Source of the DNA: an uncultured Altererythrobacter sp.
GTDB taxonomy: Bacteria; Pseudomonadota; Alphaproteobacteria; Sphingomonadales; Sphingomonadaceae
Direction: 5' to 3'
NCBI GenBank assembly: GCA_913056125.1
Contig: CAJXNC010000002.1
Coordinates: forward strand, 186,001-250,000
Length of the DNA stretch: 64,000 nt
In this document: one piece after another, positions 1 through 13,596 of the stretch
Layout: each line of letters starts with the position of its first letter
Numbering within the stretch: position 1 is the stretch's first letter
The notes under the pieces: generated by a model
The model's input: the letters and a program-made list of their open reading frames with translations, nothing else
The model's database searches: none
Told to the model about the DNA's origin: nothing
Made by a program: the position numbers and the translations under genes

Positions 1-1864
<1,864 letters not shown>

Positions 1865-1948
1865 GAGTGCGCCCTTAGCGAGCAAGGATGAGAGTCGCCA
1901 GCCCCACCATGCTTGACCACGCGCTCTGTCCCCGCCAAACCGTCGCCC

Positions 1949-2197
1949 ATGTCGGACAATAGTGCGAAAATCGCCGAATTGAGCTTTGAAGATGCGCTTA
2001 AGGCGCTTGAGGACGTGGTGCGCAGGCTCGAAGGCGGGGAAGTGCCGCTCGACGAATCGATTGCGCTCTACGAACGCGGGGAGAAGCTGCGCCAGCATTG
2101 CCAGGCGCGGCTCGATGCGGCGCAGGCACGGATCGAGAAGATCGTCGCCGGTCCCGACGGCAAGCCTTCCTCCACCGTTCCGTTCGATACAGAGTAG
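1949..2197 (+). CDS. xseB: Exodeoxyribonuclease VII small subunit
   Basis: This is the small subunit of exonuclease VII, which with XseA degrades single-stranded DNA to oligonucleotides. The 82-residue product has the family core: [20 protein letters not shown], then [20 protein letters not shown] and a helical tail ending ARIEKIVAG. Length matches the family (about 80 residues). An in-frame TTG lies upstream at 1913, but the ATG at 1949 gives the normal N-terminus ([17 protein letters not shown]). I see no strong ribosome binding site. The stop codon abuts the GTG of ispA, the usual alphaproteobacterial xseB-ispA arrangement. Confidence 0.93.
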   Translation: MSDNSAKIAELSFEDALKALEDVVRRLEGGEVPLDESIALYERGEKLRQHCQARLDAAQARIEKIVAGPDGKPSSTVPFDTE

Positions 2198-3112
2198 GTG
2201 GGGAACGTGGGGCTCGTACTCGCCGATGACCTGTTGGGCCGCGGCCTGCAGCGTATCCAGCGCGAGGTCGATGCCGCCTTCGATTCCATCCTTGCCGTTC
2301 CCGATGACAGCCGCGCCCGGCTGGTGGAGGCGATGCGCTATGCCGCCATCGGCGGCGGCAAGAGGGTCCGCCCGCTTCTGCTGGTCACGGTGGCGGAAAT
2401 GTATGGCGGTTCGCGCCAGGCAGCCATCCGGGCCGGATGCGCGATCGAGGCGATACACGTCTATTCGCTGATCCATGACGACCTGCCCTGCATGGATGAC
2501 GATGCCATGCGCCACGGCAAGCCGACCGTTCATATCGCCTTCGACGAGGCGATTGCCGTGCTGGCGGGAGATTCGCTCCATGCTTTGGCGTTCGAACTGC
2601 TCGCCAGTCGAGAGGTCAGCCCCGATCCCTTCATCCGTGCCGAACTGGTTGGCGCGCTCGCTTCGGCCAGCGGCCATAACGGCATGGCCGGCGGGCAAGT
2701 GATGGACATGGTCGCCGATGAGGAGGAATTCGACCTCCACACGGTCACGCGGCTCCAGCAATTGAAGACCGGCGCCCTGCTGGCCGCCGCAGTCGAGATG
2801 GGCGCGATCCTCGGCAAGGTGCCCGAGGAGGCGCGCGGCCATTTGCGCAATTACGCGCGCGATATCGGGCTCGCTTTCCAGATCGCCGACGATTTGCTCG
2901 ACGAGGAAGGCGACGAGGAAAAGGCCGGCAAGGCGCTGCGCAAGGATGCCGAGCAGGGCAAGGCGACCTTCGTTTCGCTGATGGGTGTGGACAAGGCGCG
3001 CGAACAGGCCAAGGCACTGTCCGAACAGGCTATCGGCCATTTGGTCCAGCACGGCAAGGAAGCCGACCTGCTGCGCGCGCTCGCCAGCTTCATCGTGGAG
3101 CGGGACCGGTAG
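2198..3112 (+). CDS. ispA: Farnesyl diphosphate synthase (polyprenyl synthetase)
   Basis: This enzyme condenses DMAPP/GPP with IPP to make C15 farnesyl diphosphate for quinones, undecaprenol and carotenoids. The 304-residue protein has GGGKRVRP at 52-59, the first Asp-rich motif DDLPCMDDD at 94-102 and the second DDLLD at 231-235. The aromatic residue five positions before the first motif (Tyr89) fits short-chain bacterial FPP synthases, as in E. coli IspA. The start is a GTG directly after the xseB stop; another GTG three codons downstream is possible. The stop codon overlaps the coaD start by one base, so xseB-ispA-coaD is one transcription unit. Confidence 0.94.
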   Translation: MGNVGLVLADDLLGRGLQRIQREVDAAFDSILAVPDDSRARLVEAMRYAAIGGGKRVRPLLLVTVAEMYGGSRQAAIRAGCAIEAIHVYSLIHDDLPCMDDDAMRHGKPTVHIAFDEAIAVLAGDSLHALAFELLASREVSPDPFIRAELVGALASASGHNGMAGGQVMDMVADEEEFDLHTVTRLQQLKTGALLAAAVEMGAILGKVPEEARGHLRNYARDIGLAFQIADDLLDEEGDEEKAGKALRKDAEQGKATFVSLMGVDKAREQAKALSEQAIGHLVQHGKEADLLRALASFIVERDR

Positions 3113-3624
3113 TGGCCAATCGCATCGGCCTTTATCCCGGGACCTTCGATCCATTTACGCTCGGCCATGCCGATATCATGCGGCGCGGGGCCAAGCTGGT
3201 CGACACGCTGATCATCGGCGTCACTACCAATCCGAGCAAGAACCCCATGTTCACGCCCGAAGAGCGGATGGAAATGGTCGCCTCGGAAGTCGCGCGCCTC
3301 GGCATCGACAATGTCGAGATCAAGGGATTCGATGCCCTGCTGATGGACTATGCCGCAAAGCAGGGGGCAAGCCTCGTCATTCGCGGGCTGCGCGCCGTGG
3401 CGGATTTCGAATACGAATACCAGATGGCTGGCATGAACCAGCAGCTCAATCCCAATATCGAGACGGTTTTCCTCATGGCCGACATCTCGCTCCAGCCCAT
3501 CGCTTCCAAGCTGGTCAAGGAAATCGCTCTCTATGGCGGCGAGATTTCCCGCTTCGTCAGCCCCGAGATCGAGGCACGGGTGATGGACAGGGTCGAGCAA
3601 CTCGGGCTCAAGGGCGACCGATGA
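3112..3624 (+). CDS. coaD: Pantetheine-phosphate adenylyltransferase
   Basis: CoaD transfers AMP to 4'-phosphopantetheine, the penultimate step of coenzyme A synthesis. The 170-residue protein starts with the nucleotidyltransferase signature [10 protein letters not shown] (TLGH at 16-19), and has [15 protein letters not shown] and the [15 protein letters not shown] segment typical of bacterial CoaD. Length matches the family (about 160-170). The GTG start shares its first base with the ispA stop. It is followed by a 107-base gap before the cyclophilin gene. Confidence 0.95.
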   Translation: MANRIGLYPGTFDPFTLGHADIMRRGAKLVDTLIIGVTTNPSKNPMFTPEERMEMVASEVARLGIDNVEIKGFDALLMDYAAKQGASLVIRGLRAVADFEYEYQMAGMNQQLNPNIETVFLMADISLQPIASKLVKEIALYGGEISRFVSPEIEARVMDRVEQLGLKGDR

Positions 3625-3666
3625 GCATGCGCGCGATGGGGTCGGGGATGGTTGCTGCCATGTTCA

Positions 3667-3693
3667 TTGAACTGTCAGCGCGCAGCCTATAGG
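3667..3693 (+). promoter_or_regulatory. Candidate promoter of the cyclophilin gene
   Basis: In the gap between coaD and the cyclophilin gene, TTGAAC (3667-3672) and TATAGG (3688-3693) are separated by 15 bases. The spacer is short, so this is a weak prediction. Confidence 0.3.
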
Positions 3694-3731
3694 GCCTCCT
3701 CCAAGCAAATTTTCAGGACACATCCAAGACG

Positions 3732-4469
3732 ATGACCAAGAAGTTTCTCGCCCTTTTCCTTGCCATGTGTGCAGGCGTATTCACCGCTCATCCCGCGCTG
3801 GCGCAGGATGATGTCGCGGCCGCGCAGGATGAAGCAACAAGTGCGGAATTCGTGGAAGAAGAGGCCGGCGTATCCGAGGGAGCCAATGGTCGCATTCCCC
3901 TGCGCGCCGATCCCCGGCTAGATTTCGACCTAGAGAATATCCTCTACCTCGACCTGTCGAACGGCACTCGTGTTGCCATTCGCCTGGTCCCCGAATGGGC
4001 GCCGAGCCATGTCGCCCGGATCAAGACGCTTGCGCGCGACGGTTTCTATGACGGTGTTATCTTCCACCGCGTGATCGATGGCTTCATGGCGCAGACGGGT
4101 GACCCGACGGGAACCGGCCGCGGCGGATCGACGCTTCCCGACCTGCAGGAAGAGTTCAACAGCTTCCCGCATGTGCGCGGTTCGGTCTCGATGGCCCGCG
4201 CCGATGATGAGGACAGTGCGAACAGCCAGTTCTTCATCGTCTTCTATCCGCGTTTCGCGCTGGACCGGAACTACACCAATTTCGGGCGCGTAATCGGCGG
4301 CATGGACGGTGTTGATGCGATTTCTCGTGGCGAGCCGCCGGCAAATCCGACGCGTATCCTGCAGGCGAGCATCGCTTCGGACGGCAAGCCGCAGCGCATG
4401 CCGATCGACCAGCCGCAGGAACAGCAGACCTTCACCGCCGACATGCTGAGCAATTCGACCAGCGACTGA
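3732..4469 (+). CDS. ppiA: Exported cyclophilin-type peptidyl-prolyl cis-trans isomerase
   Basis: This is a cyclophilin that accelerates X-Pro isomerisation in the periplasm. The 245-residue protein has a signal peptide with likely cleavage after ALA at residue 24, then an acidic linker of about 35 residues. The cyclophilin domain contains FHRVIDGFMAQTGDPTGTG at 111-129 (Arg113 is the expected catalytic arginine) and SQFFI at 165-169. The C-terminal extension after the domain is about 40 residues, with no recognised motif. It is preceded by a possible promoter in the coaD intergenic gap and followed by queA with its own promoter. Confidence 0.9.
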   Translation: MTKKFLALFLAMCAGVFTAHPALAQDDVAAAQDEATSAEFVEEEAGVSEGANGRIPLRADPRLDFDLENILYLDLSNGTRVAIRLVPEWAPSHVARIKTLARDGFYDGVIFHRVIDGFMAQTGDPTGTGRGGSTLPDLQEEFNSFPHVRGSVSMARADDEDSANSQFFIVFYPRFALDRNYTNFGRVIGGMDGVDAISRGEPPANPTRILQASIASDGKPQRMPIDQPQEQQTFTADMLSNSTSD

Positions 4470-4479
4470 GACTGTTGCT

Positions 4480-4507
4480 TTGCGCTCCCTCGCCGAGAGG
4501 CTAGGGC
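4480..4507 (+). promoter_or_regulatory. Predicted leaderless promoter of queA
   Basis: TTGCGC (4480-4485) is followed, 15-16 bases later, by CTAGGGC (4501-4507). The queA ATG at 4515 lies only 7-8 bases downstream, where transcription would be expected to begin, and no Shine-Dalgarno sequence precedes it. Confidence 0.45.
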
Positions 4508-4514
4508 CTTACCG

Positions 4515-5549
4515 ATGCGCGTAGACCTGTTCGATTTCGACCTTCCGCAAGAGCGGATAGCGCTGCGTCCCGTGCGCCCGCGCGATGCTGCGCGCATGCT
4601 GGTCGTGCGCGCGGAGGGGGAGTTCGAGGATCGCGGCGTGCGCGATCTGCGCAGCCTGCTTCGGGCAGGAGACGTGCTGGTTTTCAACGATACACGGGTC
4701 ATTCCGGCGCAATTGGAGGGTCGCAGGGGAGAGGCGCGGATCGGCGCGACATTGCACAAGCGTATCGATCTCAGGCGCTGGCAGGCATTCATTCGCAATG
4801 CCAAACGCGTGCGTCGCCACGATGTCCTGGAGTTTCCGGCAGGGGTGACCGCTGTGGCGCAGGAGCGGCATGATGATGGCAGCTGGACACTCGAATTCCA
4901 GGGGGACGAGCCGGTCGAAGTGCTGCTGGAGCGGGCAGGGCGGATGCCGCTACCACCCTATATCGCCGGCAAGCGCGATACGGACGAGGCCGACCGGGCC
5001 GATTACCAGACGATCTTTGCACGCGAGGATGGCGCCGTGGCAGCGCCCACCGCCTCGCTCCATTTTACGCCCGAATTACTACAAACGATCGACGAGGCGG
5101 GGGTGATCCGAAAGACGCTGACGCTCCATGTCGGGGCGGGGACATTCCTTCCGGTCAAGGCTGAGGACACGGACGATCACCGCATGCATGCCGAATTCGG
5201 CCGCATCGATGCCGCAACCGCGGATGCGCTGAACGAAGCGCGTGCCGCAGGCGGGCGGATCATCGCCGCGGGCACCACCGCGCTGCGGTTGCTTGAAAGC
5301 GCGGCGGACGAAGACGGTATCATCCACCCTTTCGAGGGCGACACCGCGATCTTCATCACGCCGGGCTACAAGTTCCGCGCGGTCGACGGGCTGATGACCA
5401 ATTTCCACCTGCCCAAATCGACGCTGTTCATGCTGGTCAGCGCGCTGATGGGCACCGAACGCATGCAGGCCGCCTATGCCCATGCGATCGAGCATGAATA
5501 CCGCTTCTATTCCTACGGCGATTCCAGCCTGCTCTTGCCCGAAGGCTGA
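4515..5549 (+). CDS. queA: S-adenosylmethionine:tRNA ribosyltransferase-isomerase
   Basis: QueA transfers and isomerises the ribosyl group of SAM onto preQ1 in tRNA, forming epoxyqueuosine at wobble position 34. The 344-residue protein begins [20 protein letters not shown] and contains [39 protein letters not shown] and the C-terminal [20 protein letters not shown], all diagnostic of the family. The ATG is only 8 bases from a CTAGGG element, suggesting a leaderless transcript. tgt, the previous step of the same pathway, lies 3.2 kb downstream on the same strand, separated by unrelated genes. Confidence 0.96.
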   Translation: MRVDLFDFDLPQERIALRPVRPRDAARMLVVRAEGEFEDRGVRDLRSLLRAGDVLVFNDTRVIPAQLEGRRGEARIGATLHKRIDLRRWQAFIRNAKRVRRHDVLEFPAGVTAVAQERHDDGSWTLEFQGDEPVEVLLERAGRMPLPPYIAGKRDTDEADRADYQTIFAREDGAVAAPTASLHFTPELLQTIDEAGVIRKTLTLHVGAGTFLPVKAEDTDDHRMHAEFGRIDAATADALNEARAAGGRIIAAGTTALRLLESAADEDGIIHPFEGDTAIFITPGYKFRAVDGLMTNFHLPKSTLFMLVSALMGTERMQAAYAHAIEHEYRFYSYGDSSLLLPEG

Positions 5550-5552
5550 GCG

Positions 5553-5948
5553 CTATTCGGTCGTCTTTCCGTCGAAATGCTCATGCGCTGCGCTGGCCTC
5601 GGCGCAGGTTGTGTGGATCGTGCCGTCAATATGTTCGGGCGGGCCGTAGATCGTGTAGAGCTTGAGCGGCTCATCGCCCGTGCACTTGACGTTGTGCATC
5701 GCTCCCTGCGGCACGATTACCGCGTCGTCAGCCTTCACCGCATAGACATTGTCGTCCACCGTCACTTCGCCTTCGCCTGCTTCGAAGCGGAAAAACTGGT
5801 CGCGGTCGTCATGGACCTCGGCTCCGATCTCCTCGCCAGGCTGGATGGTCATGAGGACGAGCTGCAGATTGTGGCCGGTATAGAGCACCTTGCGGAACAG
5901 CTCGTTCTGTTCGGTTGCCGCTTCGATATCGTCGAAATAGCCCTTCAT
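5553..5948 (-). CDS. Single-domain cupin protein
   Basis: This 131-residue protein is a small cupin, a single beta-barrel that usually binds a metal and may be an enzyme or sugar-binding protein; the substrate is unknown. The barrel motifs are GAEVHDDRDQFFRFEAGEGEV near residues 40-60 and VPQGAMHNV near 95, giving the usual His and Glu ligand positions. The chosen start (MKGYFDDIEAATEQN) has a good ribosome binding site (AGGAG about 6 bases upstream); the frame stays open a further 40 codons upstream, but that part is not family-like. It is convergent with queA, with three bases between the stops. Confidence 0.8.
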   Translation of the reverse strand: MKGYFDDIEAATEQNELFRKVLYTGHNLQLVLMTIQPGEEIGAEVHDDRDQFFRFEAGEGEVTVDDNVYAVKADDAVIVPQGAMHNVKCTGDEPLKLYTIYGPPEHIDGTIHTTCAEASAAHEHFDGKTTE

Positions 5949-6130
5949 CGTTTCACTCCTGCTCAAGAATTCGTTCGGATTGTACCGGTGGAATATGGGT
6001 GCTCCACCTTGGTCGGGACAAGGGTGAATATGGCCAAGAGACGAGAAACCCGCCTTGCCCGGGGTCAAAGAAAGGTTCTCTTGTAAAACCGATCCCGGAA
6101 CGCGATGTCTGCGTCGGAGGAGCCTGACGC

Positions 6131-7081
6131 GTGAACGATCCGATTCTCGAAATTCGTAATCTTCAGAAGACCTACAAGAACGGTCCGACCGCGCTTGGCG
6201 GGGTCGATTTGCAGATCAGGAAGGGTGAGATCTTTGCCCTGCTTGGTCCCAATGGTGCGGGCAAGACCACGCTGATCGGCGCGGTTTGCGGCCTGGTGAA
6301 CCCGACTGGCGGCAGTATCCAAGCGTTCGGGCTCGACGTGAATCGGCATTGGCGCGAGGTCCGCTGCCGGATCGGGCTGGTCCCGCAGGAACTCAGCTTC
6401 GACATGTTCGACAAGGTGATCCGCCAGGTGCGCTATTCGCGCGGTATGTTCGGCTGTGCGCCGGATGAGGGGCGGATCGAGGAAGTGCTCAAATCGCTTT
6501 CGCTGTGGGACAAGCGCGACGAGCCGATCCGCAAGCTTTCGGGCGGGATGAAGCGCCGCGTGATGATCGCCAAGGCGCTGGCGCATGATCCCGAGCTGCT
6601 CTTCCTCGATGAGCCGACGGCGGGCGTCGATGTCGAGCTGCGCCGCGACATGTGGAAGCAGATCGAGGCTTTGCGCGAGCGCGGCACCACGATCATCCTG
6701 ACCACGCATTATATCGAAGAAGCCGAGGAAATGGCCGACCGGGTGGGCGTGATCAATAAGGGCCAGATCCTGCTGACCGATGACAAGGATGCGATCATGT
6801 CGCAGCTTGGCCGGACCGAGGCGCATTTCGTGCTGGCTGACCCCCTGACCGAAATCCCCGCCGCGCTGGCGCATTATCCCGTCACGCTCGAGCAGGAAGG
6901 CACGCATCTTGTCTATCGCGGCGGAGACGGGACCGGGAAGGGCAAGCGCGAAGTCGCCGAACTGGCGCAGGACCTGACACGCAACAACATCGCCTATACC
7001 GAACTCGATACGCGTGAATCGACGCTGGAGGATATCTTCGTCGGCCTTGTCGCGGAGCGCGAGCAGGAGAAGGCGGCATGA
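6131..7081 (+). CDS. ABC-2 type exporter, ATP-binding subunit (YadG-like)
   Basis: This is the ATPase of an ABC-2 type exporter. The 316-residue protein has Walker [10 protein letters not shown] at 39-47, the signature LSGGMKRR at 136-143, Walker B LLFLDEP at 156-162 and the H-loop histidine near 193 ([12 protein letters not shown]). The sequence around [12 protein letters not shown] and [15 protein letters not shown] strongly resembles E. coli YadG. The GTG start has GGAGG about 10 bases upstream. The next gene, the permease, overlaps by four bases (ATGA), so the two are translated together. The substrate is not known for this family. Confidence 0.93.
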   Translation: MNDPILEIRNLQKTYKNGPTALGGVDLQIRKGEIFALLGPNGAGKTTLIGAVCGLVNPTGGSIQAFGLDVNRHWREVRCRIGLVPQELSFDMFDKVIRQVRYSRGMFGCAPDEGRIEEVLKSLSLWDKRDEPIRKLSGGMKRRVMIAKALAHDPELLFLDEPTAGVDVELRRDMWKQIEALRERGTTIILTTHYIEEAEEMADRVGVINKGQILLTDDKDAIMSQLGRTEAHFVLADPLTEIPAALAHYPVTLEQEGTHLVYRGGDGTGKGKREVAELAQDLTRNNIAYTELDTRESTLEDIFVGLVAEREQEKAA

Positions 7082-7845
7082 ACATTCGCGGCGCCTTTGC
7101 CATTTTCAAGAACGAGCTCCAGCGCTTCTTCCGCACGGTCTTCGGCTCGATCCTCTCGCCCGTTCTGACCACATCGCTCTATATCGTGGTCTTCGGCGCG
7201 GCGATCGGCAGCCGCATGGATCCATCCATGTTCGGCGGCGCATCTTATGGCGCATTCATCGTGCCGGGCCTGATCATGCTGACCCTGCTGAGCGAAAGCA
7301 CCAGCAATGCCAGTTTCGGCATTTACATGCCCAAGTTCACCGGGGCGATCTATGAGCTGCTTTCGGCTCCTGTCGGCGTGGCCGAGACGATTGTCGGCTT
7401 TGTCGGCGCGGCGGCGATGAAGGCATTGATCATAGCGGGTATTATCCTGCTTACCGCGCGGATATTCGTCGATTATTCGATCGCCCATCCATTCCTGGCA
7501 GCGGGCTACATCGTGCTGGTCGCGGCTGCCTTTGCCCTGTTTGGCTTCATCCTTGGCCTGTGGGCCGACGGTTTCGAGAAGCTGCAGATCGTGCCCATGC
7601 TGATCCTGATGCCGCTGACATTCCTGGGCGGGACCTTCTATTCGGTGCAGATGCTGGCCGAACCCTGGGCGACTGTCGCGCAATTCAATCCGATCTTTTA
7701 CCTGATCAATGGGCTTCGCTGGACCTTCACCGGATCTTCCGACGTGCCCATCGGGATCGCCTTCGGATTTACGCTGGGATTCCTCATCCTGTGTGTCGGC
7801 GTCATCGCCTACATCTTTAAGACGGGGTGGCGATTGCGCGAATGA
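7078..7845 (+). CDS. ABC-2 type exporter, permease subunit (YadH-like)
   Basis: This is the integral-membrane partner of the preceding ATPase. The 255-residue protein has about six hydrophobic segments and ABC-2 family features: FGSILSPVLTTSLYIVVFG near the N-terminus, FIVPGLIMLTLLSESTSNAS, then LTFLGGTFYSVQMLAEPW and FNPIFYLINGLRW. The organisation matches E. coli YadH. Translation starts within the stop of the ATPase gene. It is followed after 18 bases by a DUF481 outer-membrane protein; whether these share a transcript is unclear. Confidence 0.92.
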   Translation: MNIRGAFAIFKNELQRFFRTVFGSILSPVLTTSLYIVVFGAAIGSRMDPSMFGGASYGAFIVPGLIMLTLLSESTSNASFGIYMPKFTGAIYELLSAPVGVAETIVGFVGAAAMKALIIAGIILLTARIFVDYSIAHPFLAAGYIVLVAAAFALFGFILGLWADGFEKLQIVPMLILMPLTFLGGTFYSVQMLAEPWATVAQFNPIFYLINGLRWTFTGSSDVPIGIAFGFTLGFLILCVGVIAYIFKTGWRLRE

Positions 7846-7863
7846 CCCGCTAGCGGGGCGGGC

Positions 7864-10656
<2,793 letters not shown>

Positions 10657-10699
10657 CCTTCCGCGCGGCCAGCCTAGATAGATTTCTTACGAAACCAGC

Positions 10700-10727
10700 T
10701 TGCTGCCTCGTGGCAGATTGCTAGGCT
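10700..10727 (+). promoter_or_regulatory. Predicted promoter of the S9 peptidase gene
   Basis: TTGCTG (10700-10705) and CTAGGCT (10721-10727) are separated by 15-16 bases, the same layout as the queA promoter. Here about 25 bases of leader with a purine-rich ribosome binding site (AGGGGG) precede the ATG at 10758. Confidence 0.4.
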
Positions 10728-10757
10728 TGCCCCGGATCGAAATTTCAGGGGGTCGCA

Positions 10758-12731
10758 ATGGGTTACCGTATGTATTTGCTGGCAGGGTGCGCCTGCCTCG
10801 CGCCGCTGCAAATCCAGGCACAGGAGAGCCTGGAAGAAACGGCGGTTGCATTCGGCACGAGGCCCAGCGTCCTTAGCATCAGCCTTTCACCATCGGGCGA
10901 GAAGATCGCCTATATCAGCCCGATTGCCGCTTCGACCGAAGGCGTGTTCGTGGTCGACCTTGCCAATGGCGACGGGACGCCTGAGCTTATCGAATATTAC
11001 GACGATATCGGTTCGGAGCTGAACTACTGCAATTTCGCCACCGAGGATCGGCTCGTCTGCCAGATCTATGGCGTGACACGGCCCGACAATGTGCTGCTCT
11101 ACTTCACGCGCATGTTTTCGCTCTCAACGGACGGGGAGGAGTTCGAGGTCCTCACGGCCGATGATTCCTACCGCCAGTACGGGGTGCAGCAATCGGGCGG
11201 TAGCGTGCTTGCGCTCGATGTGGAGGGCGAGGAAGATCGCATCGTAATGACGCGGCAATTCGTGCCGCAACGTTCCACCGGGTCGCGCGCCGTGCGAAAT
11301 GCCAATGAACGCGGCCTCGGCGTTGAAATGGTCGATATCACCAATGCAAGGCGCCGCACGATCGAGGATCCCCTGCCAGAAAACGGGTCCTTCGTGGCTG
11401 ACGAGCACGGTCAGGTCCGCCTCAAGGTCATGTATGAGACGCTACGCGGTCAGATGACCGGGGAGACCAAGTATTACTATCGTCCGCTGGATTCCAATGG
11501 CTGGGTCGAGATGTCGCGCAGCTTTCCCGAATTCGTGCCGGTGGCAGTCGATAGCGCGCTCAACGTCGCCTACGGCTTCGAGGAGGTCGACGGGTACGAG
11601 GCGCTGTTTGCGTTGATGCTGGACGGCTCGGATGAGCGCCAGCTGATCCTTTCGCGCGACGATGTCGATGTCGACAGCTTGGTGCGGATCGGTCGCCAGC
11701 GCCGCGTGGTCGGTGCCAGCTATGCGACAGAAAAGCGCATGGTCGCCTATCTCGATCCAGAGCTCGATGCGCTGGCCGACCAGTTGCGGTCCGCCCTGCC
11801 GGGCAATCTGTCGATTGGCTTTGCCGGGGCTTCGGCGGATGAGAGCAAGCTGCTGGTCATCGCTTCGAGCGATGTCGATCCCGGCATGGTCTATTTGTTC
11901 GATCGCAGTGCCGGGCAAATTTCCGAGGTCCTGCCGCTACGCGACATCCTCGAGGGGCGCGAGATGTCGCCAATGGAGCCGGTCACGTTCCCGGCGGCAG
12001 ATGGTACGCAGATCCCGGGCTATCTGACCAAGCCGATCGGTGCGGAAGGGCCGATGCCGGCGATCGTCCTGCCACATGGCGGTCCGGGTGCGCGTGACGA
12101 ATGGGGCTTCGACTGGCTGGTGCAGTTCTTCACCGCACGAGGTTACGCTGTGTTGCAGCCCAATTTCCGCGGTTCGGCGGGCTATGGCAGCGACTGGTTC
12201 GGTCGCAACGGCTTCCAGGCCTGGGAAACCGCCATTGGCGATGTGAACGATGCCGGGCGCTGGCTCATCGAGCAGGGGATCGCCGATCCCGAACATATGG
12301 GCATCGTTGGCTGGTCCTATGGAGGCTATGCCGCGCTGCAATCGCAAGTGCTCGACCCTGAACTCTACAAGGCGGTTGTCGCAATTGCCCCGGTCACCGA
12401 TCTCGACGACCTGGTTCAGCAATCGCGCTTCTATTCGAACTTCAACATCGTCGAGGAATTCGTGGGTGAGGGCGAGCATGTCCGAGCAGGCAGTCCGGCG
12501 CAGAATGCCGAGCGCTTCCAGTCACCCGTCCTGCTGTTCCACGGCACGCATGACCTCAACGTCAATGTGCGCCAGTCGCAATTGATGGAGCGGCGCCTGC
12601 AGGACGCGGGCAAGAGCGTGCAATATGTCGAATACGAACAGCGCGACCACCAGATCGACGAGACCTGGGCGCGCAGCAACATGCTGATGACGATCGGCAC
12701 CTTCCTCGAGGAAAACCTACTCGACCGATAG
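10758..12731 (+). CDS. Secreted prolyl oligopeptidase (S9 family)
   Basis: This 657-residue serine peptidase is probably an exported acyl-aminoacyl or dipeptidyl peptidase. It has a signal peptide ending at about residue 22 (LQIQAQ), an N-terminal beta-propeller of about 380 residues, and a C-terminal alpha/beta hydrolase domain. The catalytic triad is visible as Ser520 in GWSYGGYAALQS, Asp599 in HGTHDLNVNVRQS and His631 in RDHQIDE. The oxyanion region HGGPGARDEWGFDWLVQFF is typical of S9 peptidases. It is convergent with rpsD and shares a bidirectional terminator with it. Confidence 0.9.
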   Translation: MGYRMYLLAGCACLAPLQIQAQESLEETAVAFGTRPSVLSISLSPSGEKIAYISPIAASTEGVFVVDLANGDGTPELIEYYDDIGSELNYCNFATEDRLVCQIYGVTRPDNVLLYFTRMFSLSTDGEEFEVLTADDSYRQYGVQQSGGSVLALDVEGEEDRIVMTRQFVPQRSTGSRAVRNANERGLGVEMVDITNARRRTIEDPLPENGSFVADEHGQVRLKVMYETLRGQMTGETKYYYRPLDSNGWVEMSRSFPEFVPVAVDSALNVAYGFEEVDGYEALFALMLDGSDERQLILSRDDVDVDSLVRIGRQRRVVGASYATEKRMVAYLDPELDALADQLRSALPGNLSIGFAGASADESKLLVIASSDVDPGMVYLFDRSAGQISEVLPLRDILEGREMSPMEPVTFPAADGTQIPGYLTKPIGAEGPMPAIVLPHGGPGARDEWGFDWLVQFFTARGYAVLQPNFRGSAGYGSDWFGRNGFQAWETAIGDVNDAGRWLIEQGIADPEHMGIVGWSYGGYAALQSQVLDPELYKAVVAIAPVTDLDDLVQQSRFYSNFNIVEEFVGEGEHVRAGSPAQNAERFQSPVLLFHGTHDLNVNVRQSQLMERRLQDAGKSVQYVEYEQRDHQIDETWARSNMLMTIGTFLEENLLDR

Positions 12732-12732
12732 C

Positions 12733-12766
12733 AAAAGGGCGGCCCCGCAGGACCGCCCTCTTGTTT
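12733..12766. terminator. Bidirectional rho-independent terminator between S9 peptidase and rpsD
   Basis: The stem GGGCGG (12737-12742) pairs with CCGCCC (12753-12758) around a 10-base loop. It is flanked by AAAA on the left and TCTTGTTT on the right, so each strand has a T-rich tail. It ends both convergent transcripts. Confidence 0.75.
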
Positions 12767-12784
12767 GCGTATCCGCAAGACCGA

Positions 12785-13399
12785 TTAGCGCGAGTAGAAC
12801 TCGACGACCAGGTTCGGTTCCATCGTCACCGGATAGGGCACTTCGTCCAGCGTCGGGACGCGGTTGAAGGTCACCTTGTCCGTGCCGTCGGGAACGACAT
12901 AGTCGGGAATGTCGCGCTCGGGCAGGCTCTGCGCCTCGATGACCAGCGCCATTTCCTTGGCCTTGTCACCCAGCGAGATTACGTCACCCACGTCGCAACG
13001 ACGGCTTGCTACATTGCACTTCACGCCGTTGACGCGAATGTGGCCGTGCGAAACGATCTGGCGCGCAGCGAAGATGGTCGGTGCGAACTTTGCGCGATAG
13101 ACGATCATGTCGAGGCGGCGCTCGAGCAGGCCGATCAGGTTCTGGCCGGTATCGCCCTTCATGCTGGCGGCGGTCTTGTAGGTGGCGCGGAACTGCTTCT
13201 CGGTCACATCGCCATAATAGCCCTTGAGCTTCTGCTTGGCGCGCAGCTGCAGGCCGAAGTCGGACATCTTGCCCTTGCGGCGCTGGCCGTGCTGGCCGGG
13301 GCCATAGGAACGCTTGTTGACCGGGGAATTCGGACGACCCCAGATGTTTTCGCCCATCCGGCGGTCGAGTTTGTGCTTGGCGCTCGTGCGCTTGGTCAT
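12785..13399 (-). CDS. rpsD: 30S ribosomal protein S4
   Basis: S4 nucleates assembly of the 30S body by binding 16S rRNA, and in several bacteria represses translation of its own mRNA. The 204-residue protein starts [21 protein letters not shown] and contains the S4 RNA-binding domain around [20 protein letters not shown] and [20 protein letters not shown], and ends LVVEFYSR. The ATG at 13399 has AAGGA about 8 bases upstream; an open frame extends 24 codons further but into the leader. The leader (13400-13528) is about 130 bases and strongly structured, suggesting autoregulation. Confidence 0.97.
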   Translation of the reverse strand: MTKRTSAKHKLDRRMGENIWGRPNSPVNKRSYGPGQHGQRRKGKMSDFGLQLRAKQKLKGYYGDVTEKQFRATYKTAASMKGDTGQNLIGLLERRLDMIVYRAKFAPTIFAARQIVSHGHIRVNGVKCNVASRRCDVGDVISLGDKAKEMALVIEAQSLPERDIPDYVVPDGTDKVTFNRVPTLDEVPYPVTMEPNLVVEFYSR

Positions 13400-13431
13400 G
13401 AGACCATTCCTTTCAATTTGCGGACCACCCC

Positions 13432-13500
13432 AGCGGTGGCCATCCAACCCGGCATCGCACCGCCTGACCATCTGTCAGGCGCGGCCACCGCTTCACCGGG
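13432..13500 (-). promoter_or_regulatory. Structured 5' leader of rpsD, candidate S4 autoregulatory element
   Basis: In the rpsD leader, AGCGGTGGCC (RNA sense, 13492-13483) can pair with GGCCACCGCU (13441-13432), a perfect 10-bp stem. It encloses a second perfect 8-bp hairpin, CGCCUGAC (13481-13474) with GUCAGGCG (13468-13461) and a 5-base loop. In addition CCCGG (13500-13496), just upstream of the outer stem, is complementary to CCGGG (13452-13448) inside its loop, so an H-type pseudoknot is possible. Pairings are read from the sequence; S4 binding is inferred from known S4 translational repression sites, which are pseudoknots. Confidence 0.5.
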
Positions 13501-13528
13501 ATGCGGAGCCAATTTCAGCGAAGGCGCG

Positions 13529-13556
13529 CATTTAGCCGCGCGCCCGGTAATGTCAA
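13529..13556 (-). promoter_or_regulatory. Predicted sigma-70 promoter of rpsD
   Basis: On the minus strand a perfect TTGACA (13556-13551) is followed after 16 bases by TAAATG (13534-13529). It is the best -35 box seen in the window, as expected for a ribosomal protein gene, and gives a leader of about 120 bases. Confidence 0.6.
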
Positions 13557-13596
13557 GCCGAGCCTTCAATGGTGGTCAAGCGGCAATGCATCGAAA

